DNA of 64,000 bases from assembly GCA_964019055.1 (NCBI GenBank), contig OZ025213.1, positions 2,570,722 to 2,634,721 of the forward strand, read 5' to 3'. The DNA is from Anthopleura xanthogrammica. Its lineage: Eukaryota; Cnidaria; Anthozoa; Actiniaria; Actiniidae. The notes below the pieces were generated by a model. That model ran no database searches and was not told where the DNA came from. It worked only from the letters and a program-made list of their open reading frames with translations. The position numbers and the translations under genes were made by a program. The first letter of the stretch is position 1, and each line of letters opens with the position of its first letter. Below are positions 21,853-34,500 of this stretch, one piece after another.

Positions 21853-22205
21853 GGGGACCTTAAAATAAGAACTTTTTACTAGTAAAACTATTAGAGAGGA
21901 ATTTGTATGCTTTTACCTGTGTGAGGAAGGAACAACTGGGCTAGCAATCAAGGAATTTTTACTAAATGCTGTTGCAGATTTAGGATTGTCTATGGATGAC
22001 TGTCGTGGGCAACGTTATGATGCATGGTGCAGGAAACATGGCTGGACGACTAAATGGAGCTTCAACACTCATCACAGAAATCGAAGCTCATGAGAAAGTT
22101 ATTTATGTACACTGCATGAATCATCGCCTTAATCTTTGTGTTGCTGATACTTGTTCATTGCAACTTGCAATAAATTGTGAGAGATATGATGACTAAGGTG
22201 AGAAT
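21853..22205 (+). mobile_element. Second hAT transposase remnant, 5' fragment
   Basis: Nearly the same sequence as 3168-3490: DCRGQ, GNMAGRLNGASTLI, EAHEKVIYVHCMNHRLNLCVADTC, ending in GGTGAGAATT. It lies about 250 bp upstream of the surface-protein copy A, as the first remnant lies about 1.1 kb upstream of copy B. Just before it, 21783-21881 forms an inverted repeat around CTTATTTTA/TAAAATAAG that may be the transposon end. Confidence 0.8.
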
Positions 22206-22209
22206 TCAC

Positions 22210-22500
22210 AGGAAAAAATCATCAATTCCCACCATGGGTGCAAGTTGGTGTTATCTTGGGGTTATCTTGGGATTGCAACCTGGGAAATACTATTTTCCCA
22301 AGTTTGTAAAAGACGATACAACTTCCCAATGTGGATGAAATAGGGAATTACTTATTTCCCAAGTTTTAACCACCAATATAATGCAAGGTTGGGTCTATTT
22401 CAGGCAAGTTGCTCCCAATAACTGGGAAAACAGGGAACTAGTTATTTCCAAGTTTATCACCATGAAGGTTATAATGGAACTATTTTGAATGAATTCGAAT
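22210..22500. repeat. Degenerate repeat of GGGAA(A)TA and TTTCCCAAG words
   Basis: Several copies of ACTATTTTCCCAAG/ACTTATTTCCCAAG spaced 60-90 bp apart, with inverted partners such as CTTGGG. Looks like an old tandem or hairpin element. From 22500 to 23045 I see nothing but AT-rich sequence. Confidence 0.5.
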
Positions 22501-23045
22501 TCTCCTTGAATACCCAGCAGCTTTACTGTACTCTTGTGGGAAAAGCTTGGAATCCAGTTGGCGAGGGTAAAGTTAAGATCAACTTAAAAAGTCTACTAAG
22601 ATGGACTGAATAACATGGTCAAATCCTCATAAACTCTGAGGGTTAATCTTCCTTTAAATGTGTTCTTTTACTTATAATTCTTTGAGATGGAAACTACAAA
22701 ATAAAGTCAGTGCTATGAAAAACTGGAGCAATATTGAGGATCTGCATGACCATGTTTAATAGTGATAACATTTATGTACATATTAACTTGTATTAGTAAT
22801 TTAAGTATATACTAATTACTTATATTTGGGATGCTTCAATTAATTCTAATACAGGTATTAATTTAGATTAGTTATCCATAGTTTTTTAACAATAAATTAA
22901 ATTAAAAATTAAGTTTCAAATAACAAAATTGTCAATCTAAAGTGTTAGTGACGCCATGGGATCCCTATTTTTTTAATCTAATTATTAAGCTAATCTCTAA
23001 GTACACAGTGATCGTTAAGTGATTCTCATATTTCAAAACAATTGT

Positions 23046-23284
23046 ATGAGATGAGATGAGATGAGATGAGATGAGATGAGATGAGATGAGATGAGATGAG
23101 ATGAGATGAGATGAGATGAGATGAGATGAGATGAGATGAGATGAGATGAGATGAGATGAGATGAGATGAGATGAGATGAGATGAGATGAGATGAGATGAG
23201 ATGAGATGAGATGAGATGAGATGAGATGAGATGAGATGAGATGAGATGAGATGAGATGAGATGAGATGAGATGAGATGAGATGA
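23046..23284. repeat. (ATGAG)n pentamer microsatellite, about 47 copies
   Basis: An almost perfect ATGAG array, directly joined to the 3' end of the LINE (AAATAAAGTTCATCTCATCT on the minus strand). CR1/L2-type elements often end in short tandem repeats, so this array most likely began as the LINE tail and expanded. Confidence 0.97.
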
Positions 23285-25430
23285 ACTTTATTTAGACACG
23301 CTAGCCTAATTCAATACAAAAATAGCACTGGTTTCCAATAGGGGCGTGTTATTTACAAAATACAATAATATCAAAAATGGAAAAATATTCAAAAATATGA
23401 AATATGTAAATAATTAGGAATTAATAATCGATAATACATATCTATATATACGAGGACATTTCTCTAATAACTAAGTACGGTAAGTTTAAGGTAAATATCA
23501 AAGATATATAATATGGTTAAATATGCATATAGAAAAGAAATTATTTACTTAAACCCTGGGACGGTCTTTAAATTTGAAATGAAAGAGGACAGAGAATCGG
23601 AATTTCTTACTGCATTTGGTAAAGAGTTCCATATCTTAGCTCCATTATAACTTAAGCTCTTCTTTAGAAATTACGTCTTAGGAAGAGGAAGAGCAACTGT
23701 TTTTGCTGCATTTCGATTGTATGTGCAGGTGGTCGCATTAGATTCTCTAAAAAGAGCAGAGAGCTTTGTGGGTGCCAAGCCATGAAGAACTTTGAACATG
23801 CACTTTGCCTTAATCTGAGCTCTACGTTCGGCTAGTGTGACCCAGCCTAGAGCGTGCATAGCTTTTTCCGACTCACCGGACTCATTCTTATAACGCATTA
23901 TAACCCTAGCGCACCTGTTTTGCAACTATTGTAGACGTTGGGAAAGACCAGTACCCAAAGAATCCCATACTTCACAACAGTAGTTGAAGTGGGGCTGAAC
24001 CAAAGCAATATATACTAAGACAAGAGTATCTCTACTAACATAATCCCTCAATCTTTTGATTGCACCAATTCCAGAAGATATTTTTTTGCGATTTCATTTA
24101 TGTGAGCTTCCCAGGTAAGCGATTGATCGATGTGAACACCGAGAGATTTGTAGTCATGAACTCGTTTGACTGCATCATTCCCTATCATCACTCTAGGCTC
24201 GACTGTAAGGCCACTTATTTTACTATTAGACGCGATCAAAATGAATTCAGTTTTTGCGACATTAAGGCTCAGCCTGTTTGCAGTTAGCCACTTTCTTACT
24301 TTGTCTAGATCATGATTCACCCCCTCTTCGACTTCATTAAGAGTTTTTCCAGAGGCCGTTAGACTTGTGTCATCAGCAAATAGTCTGGATGTAGTACATG
24401 ATAAACAGTTTGTCAGGTCATTTATATATAATAAGGAGGAGAGTGGGCCTAGGATGGATCCTTGCGGAACCCCACATCTAATTTTTCCTACACCTGAGTT
24501 CTTTCCATTTATCTGACACAATTGTCTGCGGTCCTCTAGATACGAGGAGATTAGATTATGAGCATGATATTTAACACCATAAGCCATAAGTTTACCTAGT
24601 AAAATTTTACGGTCAACGGTATCAAAGGCCTTTTTAAGATCAAGGAAGACAACTAGGTTATAAAGTCCCCTATCCATATTAACGTACCATTCGTTTGTAC
24701 AATCTAACAGTGCAGATGAAGTCGAATGTGAACGCCTAAAACCAAATTGATTATCAGATAACAATTTCTCCTCATTTAAATATTCTATCAGTTGTTCGTA
24801 CAATATTTTCTCATAGATCTTACTTAATACTGGAAGAATCGAAATTGGTCTGTAATTATCAAGCAAATTTCGAGGACCTTTTTTTATGAAGAGGTATAAC
24901 CCTAGCAGTCTTCCATTCCTCTGGAAAAATCTTTGATGTGTTAATGATTTTAGTAATTGGATCTGAGATAATCGGCAAAGCTAGCTTGAGAATTTTTGCT
25001 GAAATTTTATCAATACCAGTAGCTTTAGACAAAGACAGGGAGTTAAGCAACTTATAGACTTGTGAAGTCTCTACATACTTAAGTGAAAAATTACTTTTGA
25101 CATTGGCAGTCATAAAATCAGTATAATTGCAGTCAGAAACCATAGTCTCTGCAAGCTTCGGTCCAATGCTAATGAAATGATCATTAAAACACTGAGCAAT
25201 TTCATCAGATGATGAAAAGCATTTATCATTGACTATAATTTCATTAATACAATTTTCTTTTTGTTTACGTCCAAGTATATTATTTACGGTTTCCATGCCT
25301 TTTTTAAATCCTTGCTCTGGTTTTCAATTTGCGTCTTATAATATTCCCTCTTAGCTTTACGTAATGCAATGTTAACTGAATTTTTCAAAGATTTATATGC
25401 GTTCCAAGCAAACTCTTCATTAATTACGAT
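23046..25430 (-). mobile_element. CR1/L2-like LINE, 5'-truncated, with pentamer tail
   Basis: On the minus strand, from about 25430 down, this encodes the second ORF of a non-LTR retrotransposon. Order: AWNAYKSLKNSVNIALRKAKREYY, a frameshift near 25290, then NDHFISIGPKL and SKATGIDKISAKILKLALP; a second frameshift near 24866, then LDNYRPISILPVLSKIYEK, FGFRRSHST, FLDLKKAFDTVD, GVPQGSILGP and the catalytic FADD (TSRLFADDTSL); stops at about 24048 and 23926; then CARVIMRYKNESGE, LGWVTLAERR, and near the end NSLPNAVRNSDSLSSFKFK. The endonuclease end is missing. After AATAAAGTT it ends in about 47 copies of CATCT (23046-23284). At least four breaks make it inactive. Confidence 0.9.
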
Positions 25431-25760
25431 TGCAATACATTTCAGTCTGTATTGTAATCGTCGTCGTCGTTCTTGTGATTGTGTAACTCGTCCAAGGTAA
25501 AACCTCTTTCACCAGTAGCACGGGACAGTTATGTGAGTACAATTTACTTTTTTGTAGTACAACTAGTTTTCATATGTTTCACCCAAAATCCAATTGACCA
25601 TAATTATACCGTGATTGGAGTACATTATATAAGTACAATCATGTACAATGCCTGAGCATTTAAACATACCATTGATTATTGTTATGCTAGTTATAGTCTA
25701 TTGAATCTTTAGTATATCAATTAAGCTTAATTCCTATACATTGTAAGACGATAAAACTAG

Positions 25761-25994
25761 TACCCCGTTCACACTATAGCTTAAACATGTTTTAAAGTAG
25801 TTTAACTAAACATGTTTTGAAAATTATTTACAAACATTGTTCACTCTTTGATGAAATAATACATATAAACTATCCTTCATATTGTACTGAACAGATTAGA
25901 GATAAAACAATTACATTGAAGCTTTCTAGTCTCTAAACATTTTGTTTAATAAAAACTCAGTTTAACTAAACAGCTTTTGGTGTGAATGGGGTAT
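25761..25994. mobile_element. MITE, 234 bp, ends TACCCCGTTCACAC
   Basis: Left TACCCCGTTCACAC, right GTGTGAATGGGGTA. Interior repeats of AAACATGTTTTAA and TTTAACTAAAC. A second copy lies at 28902-29128. Confidence 0.85.
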
Positions 25995-26130
25995 TAGATA
26001 CTTATAACTAAGTAATACTTGTGATTCGCAATTGTATTTCAGTTTACATCTTAGAGTACCAGCAATAAATTGTCGTATAAATAAAACTCGAACTCGTCGT
26101 TGGTGCTCGGTAAAATATCCCCGTATTCAT

Positions 26131-26288
26131 GACACGCGTGAAAAACGTCTGCGCATGCTCTAAGTCCGTATGTAAATTAGTCGAAAGCGTCTTCGTGCTA
26201 TTGTAAAAATATTCAAATTTGACTTTCACACTTGCCTGAAGAATAGTCTTTACAAAATGCCAAAACTTAAGATCAGTTCTTGAAACTT
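26131..26288. repeat. 158-bp direct repeat, left copy
   Basis: From GACACGCGTGAAAAACGTCT to TCTTGAAACTT. It recurs with only a few changes at 28413-28570 in the same orientation. Confidence 0.9.
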
Positions 26289-26499
26289 GCGACCTGACAG
26301 GGAACACCTGCTTGTTGGGGAACGACGGGGTTCTGTGATGTAACTATGACATTTTCTCCGATTATTTAGCTTACAGTACTCAAACTATGATATTTTTTAT
26401 TTCATGAACTTTCTACTGCTTCAAACCTTCTGAAAATGAAGCACTGAACTCAAATAATCTTATTGTTCAAAATAAATCATATTTCCAATCGATTCACAC

Positions 26500-26605
26500 A
26501 AGGGATAAAGAAGAAAAGAAGTATGAAAAACACCTCAAAGTGTTCACGGAGGGATAAAGAAGAAAAAAAGTATGAAAAACACCTCAAAGTGTTCACGGTT
26601 CGAGT
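26500..26605. repeat. Tandem duplication of about 49 bp
   Basis: GGGATAAAGAAGAAAAGAAG...CTCAAAGTGTTCACGG occurs twice in a row. Confidence 0.85.
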
Positions 26606-27041
26606 GTCCTCGCTGTAATATTCTGGCTAAGCAGAGCTTAGATATTGTTCTCAAATTCTATATTAAAACTATTCTGGTTTTTTCGCCAGCGCTTCTAAAA
26701 TATTCGGTAAATTTGCTCGTGAAACGGACATTTCCATTAAAATTAGCGGGTTGTTGACAAGTGATGACCTTAGATTTTGAAAAGTTTACTAACCTGAATA
26801 TGGAATAAAAACTTCCTGGCGTTGAATAAGTCCTTTTTTTCGACGAATATCTTCCAAGTTCGACTACTGTAAAACACAAGGCAGCTCCATGCAAGTCTGT
26901 GATATTTAACAAATAGAAAACGTTTGCCGTGTTTACATAGCCTGATATAAACTTGAGGGAAGTTTGGGAGAAGTCGAGCGCTGTTGTGTAAAACCGCGAC
27001 TTCTTCCAAACTTTGCCGAGTCTTATAAAATATTGAAAGTT

Positions 27042-28178
27042 GCCGTGTTTACATAGCCTCCTGCGCAGCCGGCCGCTGTGAAGCGCTTCCGGTTCCCGTC
27101 ATTCCCCCACTAGCGTCTGCTCCAACTGGAACAACATTCCTTTCTACATTGTTTTCTATTAGCCAATCAAATCGCTAGGTGATATGCAAATTTTCTATTT
27201 TGAGTTGCCGTTGCTGTTTATAGTGCTAGTGAAGTCGCTAAACCTGTTATAATAATTGCTAGATTGAAATTAGGGTCTACTAAAGTGTATTAGTCTAATA
27301 TCTATTTCACTGGTTTAGTGGTTTAACTCTGTCAACGAGAGTAGACTTCTCAGAATGCGGTGTGTTTAGTATTCATAAAAGTACTCGTGAAAAGTTCAAA
27401 TATCTTGTCATTTAGTCCTACATTATATTGTGAGGGACCGAGGAATAGTAGAAGAGAGACAGCCCGTAGCGTAATTTTAATACTTTTAAACGAGCGTGAT
27501 TTCTATACTAGATTAGTAAAATTCTACTACTATACTATTGCAAATCCTGCATTCTGATTGGCTAACGTACTCACTATCTATCAGCCGATAGATAGTGGGT
27601 AGAGAAAGCCGGACTTGTTTTGAAAAAATGGCGGCTTTTCCTTCGCGCTTTTGTGAAGTTTAGTTTAGTTTAGTTAGTATAGTATAGTTTAGTTGAGATT
27701 TTTACTAAAACAATTAGAAGACTCACTCTCGATTTCTATCGGCTTTGATAGTTGACTCGGGGCCGGAGCCCCTCGTCAACTATCAGCCGATAGAAATCTC
27801 GAGTTCGTCTTCTAATTGTTAATTAGTATTTCAATGACGAGGATAATTAAGATCATCAAGTAGGAAAGATTCACAAAAACGTCTTTATTTTCTAAAATTA
27901 CGGCATCTATGGCTTTTTTCTGATGAATTTTGAACTTATTTATACAAAAATCCTGGCTTACTTTGCTATAATAGTCCTCCATACATTCATTCTCTAGGGA
28001 AAGATGGCCAAGGTCGTACCCACAAGCTTTTGTGGGGCTCTCTCTGATTGGTCAAATTCATAGAAAGGAATGTTGTTCCAGTTGGAGCAGACGCTAGTGG
28101 GGGAATGACGGGAACCGGAAGCGCCTCACAGCGGCTGCGCAGGAGGCTATGTTTACATAGCCTCATGTAAACACGGCT
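27042..28178. mobile_element. Element bounded by long terminal inverted repeats (about 110 bp)
   Basis: The left arm 27042-27149 (GCCGTGTTTACATAGCCTCC ... GGAACAACATTCCTTTCTA) is the reverse complement of 28060-28178 (TAGAAAGGAATGTTGTTCCA ... GTAAACACGGC). The middle contains the palindrome at 27709-27820. No coding sequence recognised. Likely a non-autonomous DNA element with a later insertion. Confidence 0.75.
27709..27820. repeat. Long palindrome (foldback), copy 3
   Basis: Starts AACAATTAGAAGAC and ends GTCTTCTAATTGTT. Arms GATTTCTATCGGCT and AGCCGATAGAAATC pair, with the centre GGGGCCGGAGCCCC. It has the same flank as the 2362-2471 element but unrelated arm sequence. Confidence 0.92.
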
Positions 28179-28412
28179 ATCAGCCAATCAGAGCGCGCGT
28201 TATATCTAAACTATTTTATAAAAAATATTGCGTGACCATCGAAGTTGTCACGGATCACAAGGAAGGTCTTTGGATTTTATTTCATTGTATTTTTACAACT
28301 TTATTGGGCAATAGCTGTTAATATAATACATGAAAATAGTTTAAAGGAAAGGTAGATAAATAAAACTACCCAATAGGAAAAGTGCGAACAGGACTTCCAT
28401 TTAGGACAGACA

Positions 28413-28570
28413 GACACGCGTGAAAAACGTCTGCGCATGCTCTAAGTCCGTATGCAAATTAGTCGAAAGCGTCTTCGTGCTATTGTAAAAATATTCAAAT
28501 TTGACTTTCACACTTGCTTGAAGAATAGTCTTTACAAAATGCCAAAACTTAAGATCAGTTCTCGAAACTT
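28413..28570. repeat. 158-bp direct repeat, right copy
   Basis: Near-identical partner of 26131-26288. The two copies enclose 2.1 kb that itself contains a long inverted repeat and a palindrome. Confidence 0.9.
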
Positions 28571-28901
28571 AAGGCTAATTCTTTCATATTGTCTTTATTA
28601 ACACATTATCTTGGTCTCACAAAAGTATACCCACGAAATTTTTTGTATACTCGGAGAAAACAAGCATTTATTTTCTCACTAAAACTCTATAAATTCTTGG
28701 AAAGCGTGCTGAAAGGCACGCATGCGCAAACGTTTTTCTCTAGTGTCGGACAGACATATAAATGAATGTAAGATAATACATATATTAAATAACTAGGAGG
28801 AGCTACTTTACAGATGGAATTCCAGAGACAGACTATACGATTAAAATATGAATATGCTTTAAATGTGCTGGACTTGCACAAAGAGACTTCGAGAACAAGG
28901 C

Positions 28902-29128
28902 TAGAGCCCCATTCACACCAACTAACCTTGGTATTTATTAATTTATCTATCGCATTTCCTTCGTCGTTTGGTTGCCATCTTTAAACAGGGTTAAAATTAC
29001 ATCCCCAAAGTAGTTTGGTTAAAGAAGGTTTGAAAGTTGTTTAGCTAGGCGTGCAGGCTGATGGAAGGGCACTAGTTCAACTAAACAACCTTTAAACATG
29101 TTTAAAGGTCCGGTGTGAATGGGGTATT
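28902..29128. mobile_element. MITE, 227 bp, second copy of the 25761 family
   Basis: Left TAGAGCCCCATTCACACC, right GGTGTGAATGGGGTATTA. It shares the interior CTAAACAACCTTTAAACATG type words with the first copy. Confidence 0.8.
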
Positions 29129-29359
29129 AGATTTTGATTTAGACGAGTACGTCCATGATTAACAAACTTAACGAATTTCTGAACATTAAGATCTATCTGT
29201 CCAAATAAGGCCTTGGACGCAGTTGACAACGGTTTAACGTAGTTGAATGTGAGGGCTATTCACCACAGGTTGATCAGCCAGGTAAAAATCGCTCTTCAAA
29301 GAGAGTGTTTTTGAGGGTCAAAGTTATCTTTAGAACTAAACAAATGCGAGTTATAAGAT

Positions 29360-29655
29360 GAGAAATACCACAAAGGAATGTGATCAAAGGTGCAGCATCT
29401 TCTTGGGCTCCACTCACTTCCGGTGTACCTCAGGCAGTATCCTGGGTCCTTTGCTCAGTTTTCGTCATTTTTATCAATGACCTTCCTGACTTCATCCCAG
29501 AGGGATGTATGCAGATTTGTATGCAGATGACACAAAATTACATCCGAAAACGACTGCGAGGACCTCCAAAACGCACATGGCCATTCAGATAGTCTTCAAA
29601 CCAATTTAAGAGCAGTCCCGCTATGCCATGCAATTTCAGCTTTCCAAGGAGGATG
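29360..29655. mobile_element. Rearranged copy of the 6.4-7.0 kb RT fragment, with internal inversion
   Basis: From 29360 to about 29575 the plus strand encodes the RT piece (GAASSWAPLTSGVPQ, FVIFINDLPDF). From about 29578 the sequence matches the opposite orientation of the same element (ATGGCCATTCAGATAGTCTT, as at 6820). From about 29650 it continues into the same non-coding repeat that follows the RT piece at 7050. Confidence 0.8.
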
Positions 29656-30098
29656 GTGCTAAGAGAGAAATTTAGGCCAATTTAGGGGGAAGGGTCCCGA
29701 AAATTTGTGCAAGTGAAAATTAAAATGCACCAGTCCTTCCACCCCTTCCCCGTAAATATGACTGGTCCCTAAGAGAAAGCAAGTAAAGAACAAACAGGCA
29801 AGTGGTTGTAATTCTTTTATTCTGCAATTTACTTAGCATTTTTCTGTTGTTTCTTTTTTTCGCAGCAAGGATTTGATACAAAAATATAGTTATATCATTT
29901 AAATTACAGTTCCTTAAATAGAAAGACTTTAGCCAAAGTTGGATTTTGATACTATATAAGAACTGACCTCAATTCATTCTATATTCCTATTCTATGCTTG
30001 TCTTACTAATATCTAGATAGAGGAAGGTAAAACTAAGAGAAACAATAGCCGATGCTAGGCCTTGCATTTTGTTTTTCATGTCACCCGTAAACCCATCA

Positions 30099-30383
30099 CC
30101 CTATTCCCAGTATGGACGGGTCCCAAAATGATTTCTATAATGAAGATGATATGTCCAATAGTGCACTTTCAATATTCTGGTCGAGTGATCACGCACAAAG
30201 CAATTCAAGACAAGGCTCTGGGGAAACAAAGGAGTAATCCTAATATATTCTTTTGTTTCTCTGTAGCCTCATCTTGAATTGCTTTGTACGTGATCACTCA
30301 ACCAGAATGTCGAAAGTGGGCTATTGGAGATATCATCTTCATTATAGAAATCATTTTGGGACCCGTCCATACTGGGAATAGGG
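30099..30383. mobile_element. Full-length foldback element, arms about 125 bp
   Basis: Left arm runs from CCCTATTCCCAGTATGGACG to AATTCAAGACAAGGCT. The right arm is its reverse complement, ending CGTCCATACTGGGAATAGGG. Short central spacer. The same sequence fills 7510-7730, where part of the right arm is missing. Confidence 0.88.
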
Positions 30384-31124
30384 CTACCCCAACCCACCCT
30401 CCCCCTTAGTGTCTTATCAACAATTAGAATCATACCATTATGAAACCATACAAAATTGATATTTACCGTCGTGACAAAATAGGGTTTTAATGGCCTTCAA
30501 TCAAAGTGCTTCCATGACATTGTCCGAAAACATAAAAATTTCAAGCGTAAATGCCTATCGAGTGCCATGGAAACGCCTTAATTGACGTCCACTTACTTCT
30601 TCGTCACAACGGTAAATTGTACGATTTTGTGCACACAAAGGTTTCAGTACGAGCTAAATTAGATTTATTCTTTTCTGCTGCCATGAATCACTGCACATTT
30701 CGGGCACGAAGCCTCACATTGAAACCTTTGTGTGTGACAAGCAAAGCATATCTCAGAAGTAGGCTATTGCAGGGTATATCATTTGACGTAAGTGAATGTT
30801 ATGTATGTATGCATCCGGTGTTCATTCATGGAAATGGAGGAGACAGGAGAATGACAGGAGAAAAGAATAAATTTAATTTAGCACAGAGCCTCGTACAAAG
30901 CTTACAGTATGTCCGTGCTAAATAAAATTTATTCTTTTCTCCTGTTACGAATCACTGAGCATTTAGCACGGAGCCTCACATTGAAACCTTTGTGCACGAA
31001 GCATTTCTAGGAAGTGAACTAATTGTTAAGTAGTGTTTCAGAAAAGGGAGATAGAGAAACAGAGCTATAGCAAATTTCATGTTCACAGAAAAGGTTTGCC
31101 ACTCACATATCTTTCCACAAATAA

Positions 31125-31300
31125 AATAGAGCAGTTTTCGTATGAGTATAAAAAATTTACGGCACGAACCGTGCCTTGCCGTTACCGTGTCAGCGCCATG
31201 CTGTGCATGGAAACATTTGACATTCGGTGCCGTGTCCGCGCTGCGCCGTAACCGTACCGTGTGCCGTCACTTTTCACACTCATACGCAATCTATTCTATA
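31125..31300. mobile_element. MITE, about 176 bp, terminal repeats around GAGCAGTTTTCGTATGA
   Basis: Left AATAGAGCAGTTTTCGTATG, right CACACTCATACGCAATCTAT. GC-rich interior of repeated CCGTGCCGT-like words. Further copies at 12060-12246 and 38495-38833, the latter a nested pair. Confidence 0.8.
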
Positions 31301-31555
31301 CTCCACAATGCTAAAGAATTCCATATAATCTGAGAAGGAAAACGTTTCACTGACATATGGATTATGAAGGTCTATGTTTTCCTTGCTGAAAATATGATTA
31401 ATTATCAAATAAATGGAGGCTATATTTTGACTTTAAAATTTAATTTAAAAATTATTTTGATACTATTGTTGTCTTATGAATTTGCATTTTCCCGCTAATT
31501 ATTTTGGTAAATATAGAAAAATTCAACCCCCAATACTATGATTAAATATCCTGGA

Positions 31556-34500
31556 TCATGATTTACCGTTTTTCGTGTCTGGTCGTGGTTTTACTGAGAA
31601 TAGTTTATTGGGAGCCCTCTCTTTGGGTATTGTCGTGTATGGTGTTGGGACTGCGGGCGTGGTTCCAGGTTTTGGTGGCTTGGGCGGTGCATCTGGACTC
31701 TTGATTCCAAAAACACTTCGAGGTTTTACCACTGGTGGACGAGGCGGGTTTCCTTCTTCCTCCTGCAAGTGACCTAGCTTCCCTTCACTCTTTGATAGAG
31801 TAGGAGTACTTGTGCTCTTTTTCTCAGAAGTTAGTTTACGTGGCAGTGGAATAGGTCTAAATCGTTCAGGCATGGTCATTCGTCTTTCATGATCACCCAT
31901 CGCATTCTCTAGTTCAGATATTAACGCAGTATTTGAGCCTGATGAAATATTTGATGAGAGCAACAAACTGGAAGGTCTCGGCTGTGAAGGCCCACCTGAT
32001 GCCTCATATGACGTTTCACTAGAACTTGAAGCCACTTTTTTCCCATTTACAACTGTTGTCTTGGAAACCGTTGTAGTAGATGACATTGACCACGATTTTA
32101 AATACGAAAATTCTTGGAAATGATCATCAAAATTTTCCCAATTGTTTTTGTTCCCAGATAAACTCCAAAAATCATCTGGAATTTTAGACAAAGTATTACC
32201 AGGATTTTGAGAATTTTCGAATGAGTTCGATAAATTTTTGCTAGCAGAGGACTTAACTCGAGGTGGTAAATCCTCCGCTACAGCAATATTTGTCACATCG
32301 CTTTGTTTCTGAGGTTCATTTGTATTGATGTCATCATAGACGAATTTCGTTGAACTTAAAGTTGGTGTTGGAGAAAATCCAGAGGAAGCTGGTGTAAGAG
32401 AACCTTCTGGGGAAGCAATTGAGATTCGAGAAGACTCGCTTGCTGTTGAAGAAAATACACTGCAGGTATCATCTGAATCTGGTGATTTGACTTTATCGTA
32501 ATGATTTCTCCTCCAGACTACAGGTTCTGATGGTGGGTATGTGGCGTTTAAATTAAGTGGTAGATCTTGTAAGTTTGGAGGTGAAAACCCTTGTGAAGAT
32601 CTTGGTGATGAAGTGCTTGAGTGCTTCTTGGGTAGAGGGATGGGAAATTCGTATGGATTATCATCAGAGGTTGCCTAGAAAGAAGACACTGGTAAGTGAT
32701 AGACTAAGGTTATATTTGTCAAACAGTCCAAACAGTAGCAATTAGCGCAGACCTGATATTTTAAATATAGTGAAGACGTTGCATCACTGTAGCACTGTAT
32801 AAAGTAGAACTTTTGAGTGATAAACACAACCCTTCTCTGAGATAACTGGAACTCTATGAACTTTTGAAGTAATCCTAATATATTCTTTTGTTTCCCCGGA
32901 GCCTCGCCTTGAATTGCTTTGTGCGTGATCACTCAACCAGAATGTCGAAAATGGGCTACTGAGGTATCGATTGACCCCGATCTAGATTTACAGTGTTAAA
33001 AGTAGACTTTGACAAAGATACCCTGAAATATCCTCTGGGCTGATCTAAGTCAGGGCACGGCTAATTCACAGATCAAACCCTGAAATATCCTCTGGGCTGA
33101 TCTAAGTCAGGGCACGGCTAATTCACAGATCAAACCCTGAAATATCCTCTGGGCTGATCTAAGTCAGGGCACGGCTAATTCAGAGATCGAATTGGAATTT
33201 AGCGTGTTAGGTTTTGAAAAATTGAAAAATTGGAGAACTTGGAGATAAACCCTCGAGTCAAGTGGAGGGGGGGACGGGACGGGGGGGGGGGGGGGCATAA
33301 TAAAACTCTCTTCACATGATATGCCAATTAAGCCTAGGGATCGAATCCAAGACCCCAGAGGGGAGAGGCAAGTGCACTACCGCTACACCACTCACCACCC
33401 TTGATTCCCGTAGGACTGTAAATTCACGTTCTCTTACTTTAGATGGTGATGTTTCCTTTTCAACGTCTTGATTAAAAAAATAACTATTCCGGCTCTTTGG
33501 AGGCAGTTCTGGGACAGGACTAGCAACAGGTGTGATCGACTCCTCCTCATCATCAGAGCTTGACTGGGTACTCGACACTGAATCGAACACCATGGATTTC
33601 CTTGGGGGGAGGGGTGGAGGGGCGTCTGGCATGTCATCGTTGTCTGTTGTCAGTAAGGAGCTCGAAGATCTTTGTTTCTTTGGTAATTCTGGAGAGAAAT
33701 CAGCTCTGTTGGAGGAATCAATGCCAGGTAAAAATTATGATGGACTCACTGAAGTTCATACGGTGTTAAAACACAGCAATTATATGGCCTCCAAGAAATT
33801 TTTAATCCGTGAAAAATTGCATGCAGAACAGGATAGCACTGCTAAAATGTCCCTAGTTTTTTGTGGGACAAGATTTTAATTCCATCGGGAAAACTGCTGC
33901 AACGGTGATTGGTTCACTATCGTCTGAGTTGGAACCATGAACTACAGTCTGTGTTATTAAAGTATGATTGATGGAAATTGCCGTAAAAGTCGGTAAGAAG
34001 CGGGCAATGGAGATCGAACGTTGCATGCTGAGCACACAATCTACTGCAAAGCCGCTGCTACGTTTGAAAATGGGAGAACAGCGTTACGCGATGTCCTAAA
34101 AGGATTCAGTGTAACCACCGCTTTTTCATATAAAAAGATAATAAGGTACTTATTTATTTATTTATTTAACTTCGCCTCTTAAAAATGAAATCAGTAATCA
34201 GTTTAGTAGGTGCGTAACTGGGAGAGAGAAGATGAAAACGAGAAATAGTGAATTGAATGGCGGGGACACCACAACAGCTTTCGCTAATTACTGTGGGCCC
34301 TTAAACAATTACTATTAGTTACATATGATATTATGTTATAAGTTTTCGAGAGAAAAAATAGAACATCATAACGATCATGTTCATAAGGTTCATTTTTTGG
34401 GTTGTTCTTCAAAGTAGATTGATCAGTAGATGTGAAGCAATGGAGATCGAACGTTGCATGCTAAGCACACAATCTACTGCAAAGCCGCTGCTACGATTGA

